DNA from: Calamus simplicifolius
Taxonomy: Eukaryota; Streptophyta; Magnoliopsida; Arecales; Arecaceae
Assembly: GCA_900491605.1 (NCBI GenBank)
Contig: UESW01005005.1
Location: forward strand, 1 to 64,000
Length of the DNA: 64,000 bases
Direction: 5' to 3'
This document shows, piece by piece, positions 22,020 to 32,710 of the stretch; the stretch's first letter is position 1; each line of letters begins with the position of its first letter. The translations under genes and the position numbers were made by a program. Below the pieces are notes generated by a model. The model did no database searches. It worked only from the letters and a program-made list of their open reading frames with translations, and was not told where the DNA came from.

Positions 22020-23419
22020 TGTTGATGCTGAATCATCAGATTTCTCTATTGTTATGAGATCTCTTTTAGAAAGAAGAAAAAGTCCCTTTCTGCCTCCTCC
22101 CTCTTCCTTTTTATCTCCTTCTTTTTCTTATTTTATTATTTACTTTTTCACTTTAATTCCAGAGGCCCGCGTGTAGGATAAGTATTCATCTTTTTTATTT
22201 TTTTTCACTACGTGGTCATTCAGGAATAATTAATAATAAAGGTATTAAGAAACTTGCTCACGAAGATAAGGATTTTCATGATGACCTTGATTATCCCAAG
22301 GGAATGTCAGGGTCAGTGGGGATGTCAGAGTCAGAGAAAGGTATCTGGCTCTAAAATAGAAGTTCAGTGTCTCATTTTTCTAGATAAACGGCGGTGTTTC
22401 AGTGCTTGTCTTATTCGAATCATTTAAAGCGTTATGATGTTTAGCATTTCTCGATTTGAGGGCCCTCCAGGAGTGGGGACCGCCCTGGACTGGGGCCGTC
22501 CGGACTTTGGGGACCGTCCAGGACTGGGGGCCGCCCAGACTCTAAGGGCCGCCCAGGACTGAGGGCCGCCCAGGGCTGGGGGCCGCCTGGACTCTGGGGG
22601 CCGCCCAGGACAGGGGGCCGCCCAGACTCTAAGGGCCGCCCAGGACTGAGGGCCGCCCAGGGCTCTGGGGGCCGCCAGGGGGGGCCGCCTGGACTCTGGG
22701 GGCCGCCCAGGACAGGAGGTCGCCCAGATTCTAAGGGCCGCCCAGGACTGAGGGCTGCCCAGGGCTAGGGGCCGCCTAGGACAGGGGGCCGCCCAGCGCT
22801 GGGGGCCGCCTGGACTCTGGGGGCCGCCCAGGACTCTGGGGGCCGCCCAGGACAGGGAGCCGCTCAGACTCTAAGGGCCGCCCAGGACTGGGGACCGCCC
22901 AGACTCTGGGGCCGCCCAGGACTGGGGGCCACCCAGACTCTGGGGGCCACCCAGGACTGGGGGCCACCCAGACTCTGGGGGCCGCCTAGACTCTGGGGGC
23001 CGCCCAGGACTGGGGGCCGCCCAGACTTTAAGGGCCGCCCAGACTCTGGGGGCCGCTCAGGACTGGGGCTGCCCAGACTCTGGGGGCCGCCCAGGACCGA
23101 GGGCCGCCCAGGGCTTGGGGCCGTCCAGACTCTGGGGGCCGCCCAGGGCTGGGGGCCGCCTGGACTCTGGGGGCCGCCCAGGACTGGGGTCGCCCAGGGC
23201 TAGGGGCCGCCTAGACTCTAGGGGCCGCCCAGCCTGGGGCCGCCCAGGCCTGGGGGCCGCCCAGACTCTAAGGGCCACCCAGGACTGGGGGCCGCCCAGA
23301 CTCTAAGGGCCGCCCAGGACTGGGGGCCGCCCAGACTCTAAGGGCCACCAGGACTGGGGGCCGCCTAGACTCTGAGGGCCGACTTTATTTTTTAACTGTT
23401 TTATTTATCATCCATATCA
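22020..23419 (-). repeat. 3' LTR of the Tat element (1400 bp)
   Basis: On the plus strand starts TGTTGATGCTGAATCATC and ends CATCCATATCA; aligns with the LTR at 38570-39657. It is about 310 bp longer, the excess lying in the GC-rich minisatellite. The polypurine tract of the minus-strand element follows directly (GGGCGAGGGGGCATA on the minus strand, 23436-23420). Confidence 0.92.
22460..23385. repeat. GC-rich minisatellite in the 3' LTR
   Basis: Tandem and interspersed variants of GGGGGCCGCCCAGGACT and GGGGGCCGCCCAGACTCTAA, about 17-20 bases each, dozens of copies. Shorter array of the same units in the partner LTR at 39005-39620. Open frames across it are proline/glycine-rich artefacts of the repeat. 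Confidence 0.92.
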
Positions 23420-23642
23420 TATGCCCCCTCGCCCATCTTCCTTGTATTAAAGTGTGTTGCGCACGTGCAAGGGAGAAGGGCGAAAAAATTCGAATTTCAA
23501 AAATGTCTAGTACATGATAAGCGACATTTCGAAGAGGAGGGAAGGCGCATATCTCTAAGAGGATAGCGTCTTTTCGTTTGTCCGGCTCCACTGATGGACT
23601 ACCACGTGCCCTTGCGGTGCTCGAGGCGTTGCTTCTGATATG

Positions 23643-23650
23643 TATAAAAT
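23643..23650 (+). promoter_or_regulatory. TATA box of the Tat antisense gene
   Basis: TATAAAAT in the context TATGTATAAAATAAGGGGG, about 110 bases upstream of the ATG at 23759 and on the plus strand, opposite to the element's own transcription. The second Tat element has GGTATAAAACC at 61559-61569 in the same position relative to its antisense ATG. Confidence 0.6.
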
Positions 23651-23758
23651 AAGGGGGAGCCATCCCTTTCCCTTAATCTTTAACCTCATATATCTTCTTG
23701 CGTTTTTATCTCTTCAAGCCCAGGTCAGTCGATTCCTTCTTCTCCCCTTTCTTTATTT

Positions 23759-26122
23759 ATGGATTCCTTCGTAGATAGGAAGGGTAAGGGCCCCATGGTA
23801 GAGCCCTCCCGGGAGGAGATTCTTCAAGCACGTCGACAGGCTCTGGGAGGGGTAGTCATCCGTGGGGACCAACCCGTTGCCGGTCCATACAGCCTGTGTC
23901 TAGGTTGTTACCTCAGTCCCCTAGGGTTTCCTCTTCGTCTACTAGTCGTGAGGCAGGACCTCCCGCGGTTGTTTCTAAACTGGCTAAACCGGCGAACGTC
24001 GCCTCTGTTATATCCTCTCAGGATCTTAGGAACCTTAAGGCTCAGTTCGGAATCCCTGATAATATCCGGCTCTCCGTTCCCCTTCCCGAAGATAGGGTCA
24101 CTCTAGCGCGACCAGGCAAGGTCACTTTGTATGAAGAGTTTTTTAAGGGGGGTCTACGACTGCCCTTACATCCTTTCTTTGTAAACCTATTGAACCGATA
24201 TCGCCTTATCCCTGCACAGCTCACTCCTAATTCTATTCGTATTATATTTTCATTTCTAGTGCTTTGTTCTTTTCATAGAGCTTCCGCTCGACTTTCTTTA
24301 TTTAGAGCGCTATATAGGATTCGAAACCCAGTCAGGGATGGGTGGTGGAGTTTCGCATCGAGGCCTAAAAGGGTTCTTAGGCTTAATCTCCCTTCTAAAA
24401 TTAAAGGGTGAAAATCTCGGTTTTTCTATGCACATCTGGAGGGGTTAGGTGTAGATTGGGGTATCCCGGATACCAGTTCTAACCAAAATGCGAGTGTTGA
24501 CTAGAGAAACTGTGAGTTTTTCAACACTCTAATCTCTACCATCATACCCCCCAGTAGAGAATTGCTATCGGAGGATAATCTCCGGGAGATTGCGTCCGTG
24601 CCGGTGTCGCTGGCTGCAACGCCCGGTGAGCCTCAAAGAATTCATCTCTCCCTTCTCCTTCTCTTTATATTCTTAGCTAACATATTTGGTGTCTTTTTTA
24701 GCTAATCCCATGTTCACTACTTTGTAGCAATGAAGTTTTCTCGAGAGTTTCTGGTATCAAACCTTCGAAAGAGAGAGAGGCGAGCGTGGCGCGGCAGGAA
24801 ACGAGCCTAAAAAGCCTCATCAGTCAGGATCGGATGGTCAGGCTCAGTCTCCGGCGGCGATTCCCGAAGCAACCTTGATAGAAGATAGCGAAGGAGAGAT
24901 GAGTCCTCCAACGGGGATCCCGATAGGAGATCCTACCGAGAGGGAACTTCCGGAGGTCACTCTATCCCCCAATAAAGACGCTGGGGGATCTGTAGAGAGT
25001 GCGGAAGCAGTCGAAGTCGATTTGCCAGGTCCTTCGTTGTCAAAGGAAGTGGGCGCTCCTGCTCCCGCTTCTTCAGATGCTTTAGGGAATCCGTCTCCGC
25101 CTCCTCCACCGCCTAATCAGGGTGCTGGGTACAAAAGTTGCCTGTCGGAGACAATTCTTAAACTTGCGATTCTACCCAGGTTCCAGGACAAAATGAGGAA
25201 GGTAACACAGAAGAGTCCTTTGACACCATGTTCACAGCTGCGCTTCAGGTAAGGTTTTGACCTTTTCCTTTATGTGATTATCGAATTCAGGTATTTAATG
25301 AATGTATTTTGCAGATGTCGAATGGCCTTTTTGTACTGCGCGAAGACTTAAATAGGGCCAAGTCTCGGAGTGCGAGCTTGGAGAAAGAACTGGTGGAGAC
25401 GAGGGTCCGAGAATCAAAAGCATTACACGATCTTCGGGTTATTCGGGAAGATTATCGGTCCTGGCGGGGGAAGGCGGAAATGGAGCTGCAGAACTTAGAT
25501 GCCCAATTGTTCGAGGTTCGGGCGAAGTTGTTGCCAACGGAAAAGAGGTTAAAAGAGACTACTCTTAGGCTAGAACACACTGAGAATCGAGCTGATAACG
25601 CGGAAGCTACGGCTCGTGATGCTACAGAGAAGTTGGTTCTAGCCGAGAAAGATGTAAAAACTCTCTCGATAAAGTTGCGGCGGTGGTGAAGGAGGCCCGG
25701 GAAAAGATAGCTACGGTCGAGGCCGAAGCCCGGGAAAAGATAGCTGTGGCTGAAGCCAAAGCCCAAGAGAGGTGGCCACGGCCGAAGCCGAAGCTCAAAA
25801 GAAGGTGGCCATAGCCGAAGCCAAGGTTAGGGATGCTATTAAGGAGTACAAGGGTTCCCCGGATTTCGAATCAGAGTTCCAGGAGGCTGCCCTAGATGCC
25901 TTTGCTCAAGGCTTTGAGATGTGTAAACGGAGGCTAGCCCGACACTTCAACTTAAAGAACCTTGAACGCTTTCGACCTGTGGATGACGAAGACATTCCTG
26001 ATGTAGAGGTCGAAGACGTGGCGGGTAGGGTGGCGGTGACCAAGGATCCTGCTGCAGAAATGCCTCTCACTGAGGAGCCGGCCTCCGATTCCAATATAGA
26101 AAAGGATCATTCAGGGAATTGA
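23759..26122 (+). pseudogene. Tat antisense gene (aORF): gypsy-type transposon domain plus coiled coil, spliced
   Basis: Gene antisense to the retrotransposon, lying between integrase and 3' LTR. Exon 1 (23759-24625) encodes MDSFVDRKGKGPMVE, a frameshift near 23890, then a domain like the Pfam family 'putative gypsy type transposon' (LRNLKAQFGIPDNIRLSVPL, VTLYEEFFKGGLRLPLHPFF, NLLNRYRLIPAQLTPNSIRI), a W-to-stop change at 24409 and a second stop at 24502. Intron 1 is 24626-24727. Exon 2 encodes an acidic, proline-rich linker. Intron 2 is 25249-25314 (GTAAGG...GCAG). Exon 3 is a long coiled coil (RAKSRSASLEKELVETRVRE; AEATARDATEKL), frameshifted near 25680, ending KDHSGN. Damaged here, but structure is shared with the gene at 61719. 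Function unknown. Confidence 0.8.
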
Positions 26123-26499
26123 TTGAGGATGCCCAGATTTATTTTGACTTTGACTTTTGTTTTTCTATTCTTGACTTGGTCTTTTAAAGGACCTCTTTTT
26201 GTAACGAATATCCGCTTATTGAAAAGACTTTATAAAGTTTTTCTAACAGATTAGCTTTAAATGAGCAGATACTACCCTTTATTCATTTGGTATTACTTAG
26301 TATTTTATCTACTTACGGCTTACGAAATCCGTCCACGAACCGGCAGGAAATCATAGTCTTCGGGTCGTTTTCCGGCATGTTGTATTAAGACGTAAGTCCT
26401 AGAATGTTGATAAGGCAGCTTAGGGACCCCGTAGGGAAGTTAATCCTGGGTTCCAGGAAGAATGAAGCTTTTGGGATCGTGGGGCCACTTAGTGTTTAT
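26123..26499. other. non-coding stretch after the antisense gene
   Basis: AT-rich start with an AATAAA-less 3' end for the antisense gene, then a moderate-GC region leading into the tandem array. No coding signal recognised. Confidence 0.4.
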
Positions 26500-27130
26500 C
26501 GTGGTTCGGGGCCGCTTGGGTCACGGACTTGAACCTCCTCAGGAGCAAGTTATGCCGGCCTGGGGGTGTCCTTTGGACTATAGGGCCGCCGAGCCGCCCA
26601 TCATGGTTCGGGGCCGCTTGAGTCACGACTTGAACCTCCTCAGGGGCAAGTCATGCCGGCCTGGGGGTGTCCTTTGGACTGTAGGGCCACCGAGCCGCCC
26701 ATCGTGGTTCGGGGCCGCTTGAGTCACGGACTTGAACCTCCTCAGGGGCAAGTTATGCCGGCCTGGGGGTGTCCTTTGGACTGTAGGGCCGCCGAGCCGC
26801 CTATCGTGGTTCGGGGCCGCTTGAGTCACGGACTTGACCTCCTCAGGGGCAAGTCATGCCGGCCTGGGGGTGTCCTTTGGACTGTAGGGCCGCCGAGCCG
26901 CCATCGTGGTTCGGGGCCGCTTGAGTCACGGACTTGAACCTCCTCAGGGGCAAGTTATGCCGGCCTGGGGGTGTCCTTTGGACTGTAGGGCCGCCGAGCC
27001 GCCCATCGTGGTTCGGGGCCGCTTGAGTCACGGACTTGAACCTCCTCAGGGGCAAGTCATGCCGGCCTGGGGGTATCCTTTGGACTGTAGGGCCGCCGAG
27101 CCGCCCATCGTGGTTCGGGGCCGCTTGAGT
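26500..27130. repeat. tandem array, period about 101 bp, six copies
   Basis: Units marked by GGTGTCCTTTGGACT at 26565, 26666, 26768, 26869, 26970 and a variant at 27071, each with GTTCGGGGCCGCTTGAGTCA and CCTCCTCAGGGGCAAG. Copies are highly similar, differing by single bases and 1-base indels. Lies between the antisense gene and the integrase end. Minisatellite arrays in this place are known from Tat/Ogre elements. Confidence 0.92.
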
Positions 27131-27194
27131 TGTCCTGAAGAATTATTCAAAATATAGGTGCAGGCTCATTTAATATTTGGGTAAATACATTACA

Positions 27195-27558
27195 TTACTG
27201 GTAATATGGTCGGAGATTGTCTGCATTCCACGTTCGGGGGATTAGTTGTCCGTTCAGGTCTTCAAGCTGGTATGCTCCATGGTGAAGAACTTCTCTTATC
27301 CGATAGGGCCCTTCCCAGTTCGGAGATAATTTGCCCCCTTCTGTTGGTTTGGATATCGAAGCTTTCCTTAGAACTAGATCTCTCTGACGGAAATTCTTCG
27401 AGCGGACATGGGTATTATAATACCTCGCTACCTGCTGCTGGTATGCCGCAATCTTAATTCGAGCCCGATCTCTTGCTTCATTAATGAGGTCAAGATTGGC
27501 CCTTAAATTGGGGAGGTTGTCCGCTTCATTGTATGCTTCCACTCGGCCACTTGGTAAG
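27195..27558 (-). pseudogene. Tat integrase C-terminus
   Basis: Last part of the Tat integrase, separated from the core by the CRM-like insertion. It reads LPSGRVEAYNEADNLPNLRA, RIKIAAYQQQVARYYNTHVR, a DLVLRK block, GGKLSPNWEGPYRIREVLHH and ends WNADNLRPYYQ at 27195. This is the usual end of Tat integrases. The insertion falls between codons for VEIG and LPSG: the two flanks join in frame across the target duplication. Confidence 0.9.
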
Positions 27559-28273
27559 TGATGCAGGGCGATATTCAAAACGCCTGCAACTCAAGAACGA
27601 TCTAATCTGCAAGAAAAGAATTCATCCAGGTTTGGTTTGAATCTTGACAAGAAAAGGGAAAATTTCGAATTTTGATCACTCACAATCCGAAATTTAAAGG
27701 AAGAGCAATTGAATTTTCAATTCAATTGTTTTGAATCAGAAAAAAAGAAAACATTCATCTCCATTCAAGAGAAAGAAAAAAGGAAATCTCAAATAGCGTC
27801 TTTCTTCTCTGCCCTCTGACGGCCGCCCAAACCCAAGCTTAAATAAAAGAGATAAAACCCTAACATCATAAGTTTTGTTAAAAATTACAACTATGCCATT
27901 AAAAACGAAAATAGGCCCAAAACTCCTATCAGACGAGCCCGGATGGCCAAAATCCACAGCAGCTCATTGCCAAAGGCCATGACTTTGAATCAGCAGTCCG
28001 TTTCCATGTGACCAGCCAAGTTTGGGCCCAGTCCGACACAGTAGCTGACCGGATTCGATTGACCCAAAGTGTCAAAACGAGTCGGGTCAATTCCGTACAC
28101 TCGGCCCAAACATGGAATTTCAAGCCCGTTTGTTCTGCAACCTCTTGGACCTTCGTGGACTACCTGGCGTGGGCTTCCCTGAAGTGGCCTGCTGACTCTG
28201 GGTTGCTGGTACAGGAACATCCAAGGACTGGTTCAACTGACCCGAACTCTGGTCTGAACTGATGTCCTCATCA
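27559..28273 (-). repeat. 3' LTR of the CRM-like element
   Basis: Plus strand starts TGATGCAGGGCG and ends CCTCATCA, so the minus strand begins TGATGAGGACATC. The first 150 bases on the minus strand are also coding, the tail of integrase. Confidence 0.92.
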
Positions 28274-29232
28274 CTCTCCCCTTCCTCTGAAAAGCTTGAC
28301 CTCAAGCTCGAATTCTCTCCTGCATAAGGGGTCAGATGCCGAATGTTAAATACATCCGAAATGAAGACATCATCTGGTAACTCAACCCGATAGGCATTGT
28401 CACCAAATTTCTTCAATACCTGGCATGGACCTATCTTCTTTGGCTTGAGCTTCGTTAAAGCTCCCTGTGGATACCGCTCCCTCGGTAAGTAAACCCATAC
28501 CAAATCGCCCACTTCAAAGGACTATTGCCGACGCTGCTGATCAGCTTTCGCCTTGTATTTGGCATAAGTCTGCTCCAATTTGGCTCTAACAGTCGCATGT
28601 ATCTCCTGCAAGTCAGACACTCTATCTTCGACCTTCTGACTCACCTTCTCTGGCGTCTCAACTGGCAGAACATCCAAAGGACCTCTTGGCAAGAACCCAA
28701 ACAGTATCTGAAACGGAGCAAACCCTGTAGAACGGTTCACTGAAGAGTTGAACTCAAATTCAATCTTCGGCAAACACAAATCCCAGCTCCTGAATTCATG
28801 CACATTTGCCCGCAACAGATTACCCAAGCTACGGTTGACGACTTCAGTCTGTCCATCCGTCTGAGGATGATAAGGACTGCTGAATTTCAACTTTGTGCCC
28901 AACTTCTTCCACAGCTCTCGCCAGAAGTGTCCCATAAACTTGCTGTCCCTGTCTGACACTATGGATGCTGGTATACCAAAATGCCGAACCACTGAAGCAA
29001 AATACAGGTCAGCAACCTTTGACGCATCAAAAGTGGTTTTGCATGACAAGAAACACGCCATCTTACTGAACCGATCCACAATCACCATAATCGAATCCAG
29101 TCCCCTTGCTGTCCGCGGCAATCCTACAACAAAGTCCATAGAAACATCTCGCCATGGTGCCTCTGGGATAGGTAAAGGTGTGTACATACCTTGGTTCGTG
29201 TCTGTCCCCTTCGACTCTTGACACAACTGCAC
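28120..29232 (-). pseudogene. CRM-like integrase with C-terminal tail in the LTR
   Basis: Integrase core at 29232-28522: SMDFVVGLPRTARGLDSIMV (first Asp), IVSDRDSKFM (second Asp), SSPYHPQTDGQTEVVNRSLG (Glu). A stop at 28521 (QQRRQ*) separates it from the C-terminal part, which reads SFEVGDLVWVYLPRERYPQG, KKIGPCQVLKKFGDNAYRVE and FNIRHLTPY. The last ~50 residues (from SDEDISSD to RRSKRLQNKRA) are encoded within the 3' LTR past 28273. No canonical chromodomain is visible. The tail's position is a feature of CRM-group elements. Confidence is high for integrase, moderate for the lineage. Confidence 0.82.
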
Positions 29233-29290
29233 CTCTTCACAAAAGCTTTGACATCTCGGTCAAGACCAGGCCAATAAAACCGCTGCCGAA

Positions 29291-31423
29291 TCAACCAGGC
29301 TGTTTTATCCCTTCCGAAGTGACCCTGGTTATGCAGTTCTGGATGATCAACACACGAAGAGACGTATCAGGAACACATAAGCAGTTACCTCGAAACAAAT
29401 ATCCATCATGGAGAACGAAATCAGTTCGCTCCCCCGCCTCAATTTTGGCCAAAATCCCCTTGAAGTGCTCATCCACACGAATGTCCTCCCTTACACTCTC
29501 AAAGCCGAGAGTGTACACATGCATAGCGCCAATCAACAAGTTCCGCCTACTTAAAGCATCAGCCACGCTATTCAGCGTACCAGACTTGTGCTTGATGCTG
29601 AAAGTGTATTCCTGCAAGGCACTCACCCACTTCGCATGCCTTGAACTCAGTTTATGCTGACCCTGTAAAAACTTCAGTGCCTGATGGTCTGAATACAGTA
29701 CAAACTCCCGCTGAATCAAGTAGTGGCGCCAATGCTGCAAGGATCTACAATGGCATACAATTCCAGATCATAAACCGAATAAGCCAGTTTAGCTCCTCTC
29801 AGCTTCTCACTGAAGTATGCGACTGGTCTTCCTTCCTGGTTAAGCACTGCCCCAATTCCAGTCTTCGAAACATCACAATCCACCTCAAAAACTCTATCAA
29901 AATCAGGAAGAACCAATAAAGGAGCTTCGGTCAATCTGACTTTCAGCCCATCAAATGCCTCCTGTGCGGCATCATTCCACCCAAATCTGGCTCCCTTCAA
30001 CAATTCCGTTAAAGGTGCAGCAGCTCACTATACCCTTGACAAACCTGCGATAAAACCCTGCAAGACCCAAAAAGGATCTCAATTCTATCAAGGTTGAAGG
30101 TACTGGCCATTCCACAATTGCATGCACCTTATTCCTGTCTGGGAGAATCTCCTCTCAGTCACAACGTACCCCAGAAAAATTAGTCTCCCAACCATCCAAA
30201 TGCACTTCTCTGGGTTAGCAACTAACTGGTTCTCACGTAACACTGACAAAACCTGTGCCACATGGCCCACATGCTCTTCGGCTGTCCTGCTGTATATCAA
30301 AATATCATCAAAGTAGACAACCACAAATGAGCTAAGAAATGGACGTAAAACCTGGTTCATTACGCGCATGAACGTGCTCGGCGCGTTTGACAACCCGAAT
30401 GGCATTACCAACCATTCATACAGCCCTTCCTTAGTCTTGAAGGCTGTCTTCCATTCGTCTCCAGGCTTCATCCTTATCTGATGGTACCCACTCTTCAAAT
30501 CAATCTTCGTGAAGACCTTAGCACCACTCAACTGATCAAGCATGTCGTCCAACCGCGGTATCGGAAACCTGTACTTCACAGTAATTTTGTTAACGCGCGG
30601 CTGTCGACACACATGCGCCACGTACCATCCTTCTTCGGTACCAAAAGGGCTGGCACCGTGCACGGGCTAATGCTCTCCTGTACGAACCCCTTGTCCAAAA
30701 GTTCTTGGACCTGCCTCCTCAATTCCTCATGCTGTTGCGGTGTCATCCGATAATGAGCCTTATTCGGTAACACTGAGCCCGGAATAAGGTCAATGCCGTG
30801 CTGAATATCTCGGAGAGGTGGTAATCCAGCCGGTAGCTCCTTTGATACAACATCTCGGAATTCCTCCAAGATAGACACCAACTCCTCAGGAATCATATTT
30901 GGCCTTTGCTCCTCTTCCACGCTGAAGTCTCTTGACTTGCTCATCAAAGCAAAACAAACATCCTCTCCATCCAAACTCGCATCGAATTCTGTGCTTGGTA
31001 AATAAATTATTGTATTCTGTCCACTCACTTCCTGAAGCGGCTTCAAAATAACTTTTCTCCCATCTGGACGCAGCATATAACTGTGGGTGTACCCGTTGTA
31101 CACTGCCCTGTTATCAAACTGCCACGGATGCCCCAGTATGATGTGAGTAGCATCCATTGGAACAACATCCGCCTCAATAGTTGTCTCGAAATGAGGACCA
31201 AAACACAGTGACAACTTACACCTTCGGCTGACCTGAATGTCTACATTCGGTTCACCCAACCGAGCTTATATGGATGTGGGTGAGGGTCTATCTGCAACCC
31301 CAGCTTCTTCACAGCCTCCTCTGCTATCACATTCTCCCAACTGCCGGAGTCTATGATAACACGACATTTTGCCAGCCACAAAACATTTCGTTGTGAAGAT
31401 GTCATGCCGACGCCAATCTTCAT
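29291..31423 (-). pseudogene. CRM-like protease, reverse transcriptase, RNase H
   Basis: Aspartic protease: VIIDSGSWENVIAEEAVKKL (DSG, about 31360), then ATHIILGHPWQFDN. Reverse transcriptase: [40 protein letters not shown], frameshift near 30580, then [33 protein letters not shown] and catalytic [12 protein letters not shown] (YFDD) near 30300. RNase H (30003-29500): DFDRVFEVDCDVSKTGIGAV, PVAYFSEKLRGA, YSDHQALKFLQ. The piece to 29291 leads to the integrase zinc finger, which is shifted (ILTRV region, WPGLDRDVKAF). At least three frameshifts. Confidence 0.85.
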
Positions 31424-32636
31424 CTGATCTTGGCGCCAGACACACTCTTCGTATCACCAAGCTCTCCCCTTGAATATGGTCCGGATCAATAACACACAGC
31501 TCATCATTAAATTCCTCATCCTCATGGAACTCTCCTCCATTTTCGTCCTCCATATAATCCTCCATATACAACTGAGCTCGCGCCTTGGGGCATTCATTGG
31601 CATAGTGCCCCAAATTCTGACACCGATGGCACCGAATGTTAGCCCTGTTGCTGCCCACTCTCGCCTGAGAACCTGAGGTTCCATTCGACCCTATTGGTCT
31701 TGGAGGTACTGATGCCTGCGGCCTCGCTACTGGAGGCATAAATTTTCCCTCTGAATTCTGCCCTGAACTCTGGCCCGTAGTAAAACCCCCTCTGCTCTGA
31801 AACCCCCTGTTTCTCATCAAGCTCTTTTCCACTGCCTGAGCCCTCATATGCGCATCTCCTACGCTATCAATTCGATGCACAGCCAGTGCATCTTGGATTG
31901 GCAGCCGCAAGCCATGAAGATACATGGCTATCAATCTCGGTTCAGCCTCAATCAACCGATTTTGTGCAATCAATCGATAAAATTCAGTTGTGTACTCCTC
32001 GACGCTCCGACTACCTTGCGTCAAACCATGCAACTTCGAATACAAAATCTGCTCATGGTTTGAAGGCAAAAACTCCCTGTTCATCTCCTGCTTTAGCGCT
32101 ACCCATGACGCTAATGGAGGTCTCCCATCCATATATCTACGATAGTGCTGCGCATGCCACCAAGCAGCAGCCCTATCTCTGAATCGAATTGTGACAAGCG
32201 GTACCTGCTTGTCTAAGGGCACCTCCTTCAGACGAAAAACATCATCGACCTGAAGGGTCCAATCAACATACTCGTCTAGGTTAATTCCTCCTTTAAACTC
32301 TGGAATTTCGACCCTGAAGCCTGCTTCCCACCGATTCTGATTTTCGAAATAGGGAGGTTGATCGACATACCTTGGAAGTCCAACATCAGGCCTCTGTTGC
32401 CCTCTTCGAATTGGTGGTGCCTCCAGATTTTCGAAACCCCTCTCCCTACCTCCATCAATTTCATCACGCTCCTCCACTCAAAGGGGTTGGGCACGATTTT
32501 GCACCTCCAGCCGTGCCATCATCGCCTGCATGGTTTGCATCATCTGTTGCATCACCTGGTGCTGGTCTCACATGGCGTCTTGCATAGCATCTCTCACGGC
32601 GTCTCTCAGGGATTGATCGTTGTTCTTCTGCTCCAT
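31266..32636 (-). pseudogene. CRM-like gag with CCHC zinc knuckle
   Basis: Nucleocapsid/capsid protein. The original start is probably the ATG at 32636 (MEQKNNDQSLRDAVRDAMQ); two in-frame TGA stops follow (near 32568 and 32478), leaving a 403-codon frame from 32477. Capsid motifs: VEIPEFKGGINLDEYVDW, RFRDRAAAWWHAQHYRRYMD, EFLPSNHEQILYSKLHGLTQ. Zinc knuckle CHRCQNLGHYANEC (C-X2-C-X4-H-X4-C) near 31610. An acidic segment follows, then a frameshift into protease at about 31370. Confidence 0.85.
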
Positions 32637-32640
32637 TGGA

Positions 32641-32694
32641 TCAAGGCGGTAATGGAAGGAATGGATCAAGGCGGTAATGGAAGGAATGGATCAA
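32641..32694. repeat. short tandem duplication between primer site and gag
   Basis: Two and a half copies of a 26-base unit (TCAAGGCGGTAATGGAAGGA plus ATGGA) directly upstream of gag. Probably slippage. Confidence 0.85.
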
Positions 32695-32707
32695 GGCTCT
32701 GATACCA
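32695..32707 (-). promoter_or_regulatory. primer-binding site (tRNA-iMet) of the CRM-like element
   Basis: Minus strand TGGTATCAGAGCC, four bases inside the 5' LTR. Complementary to initiator tRNA-Met; fixes minus orientation. Confidence 0.92.
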
Positions 32708-32710
32708 AGT

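Noticed and set aside
22776..23306. Proline/glycine-rich open frames on both strands
   Set aside because: They read through the GC-rich LTR minisatellite; any frame of the repeat stays open. No start context or domain.
26500..27130. Regular repeats considered as a CRISPR array
   Set aside because: Units are contiguous 101-bp tandem copies without unique spacers, inside a plant retrotransposon.
27736..28262. Frames on both strands in the CRM-like LTR, repeated at 32889-33557
   Set aside because: Identical frames occur in both LTRs. Only the integrase tail to 28120 continues a real coding region.
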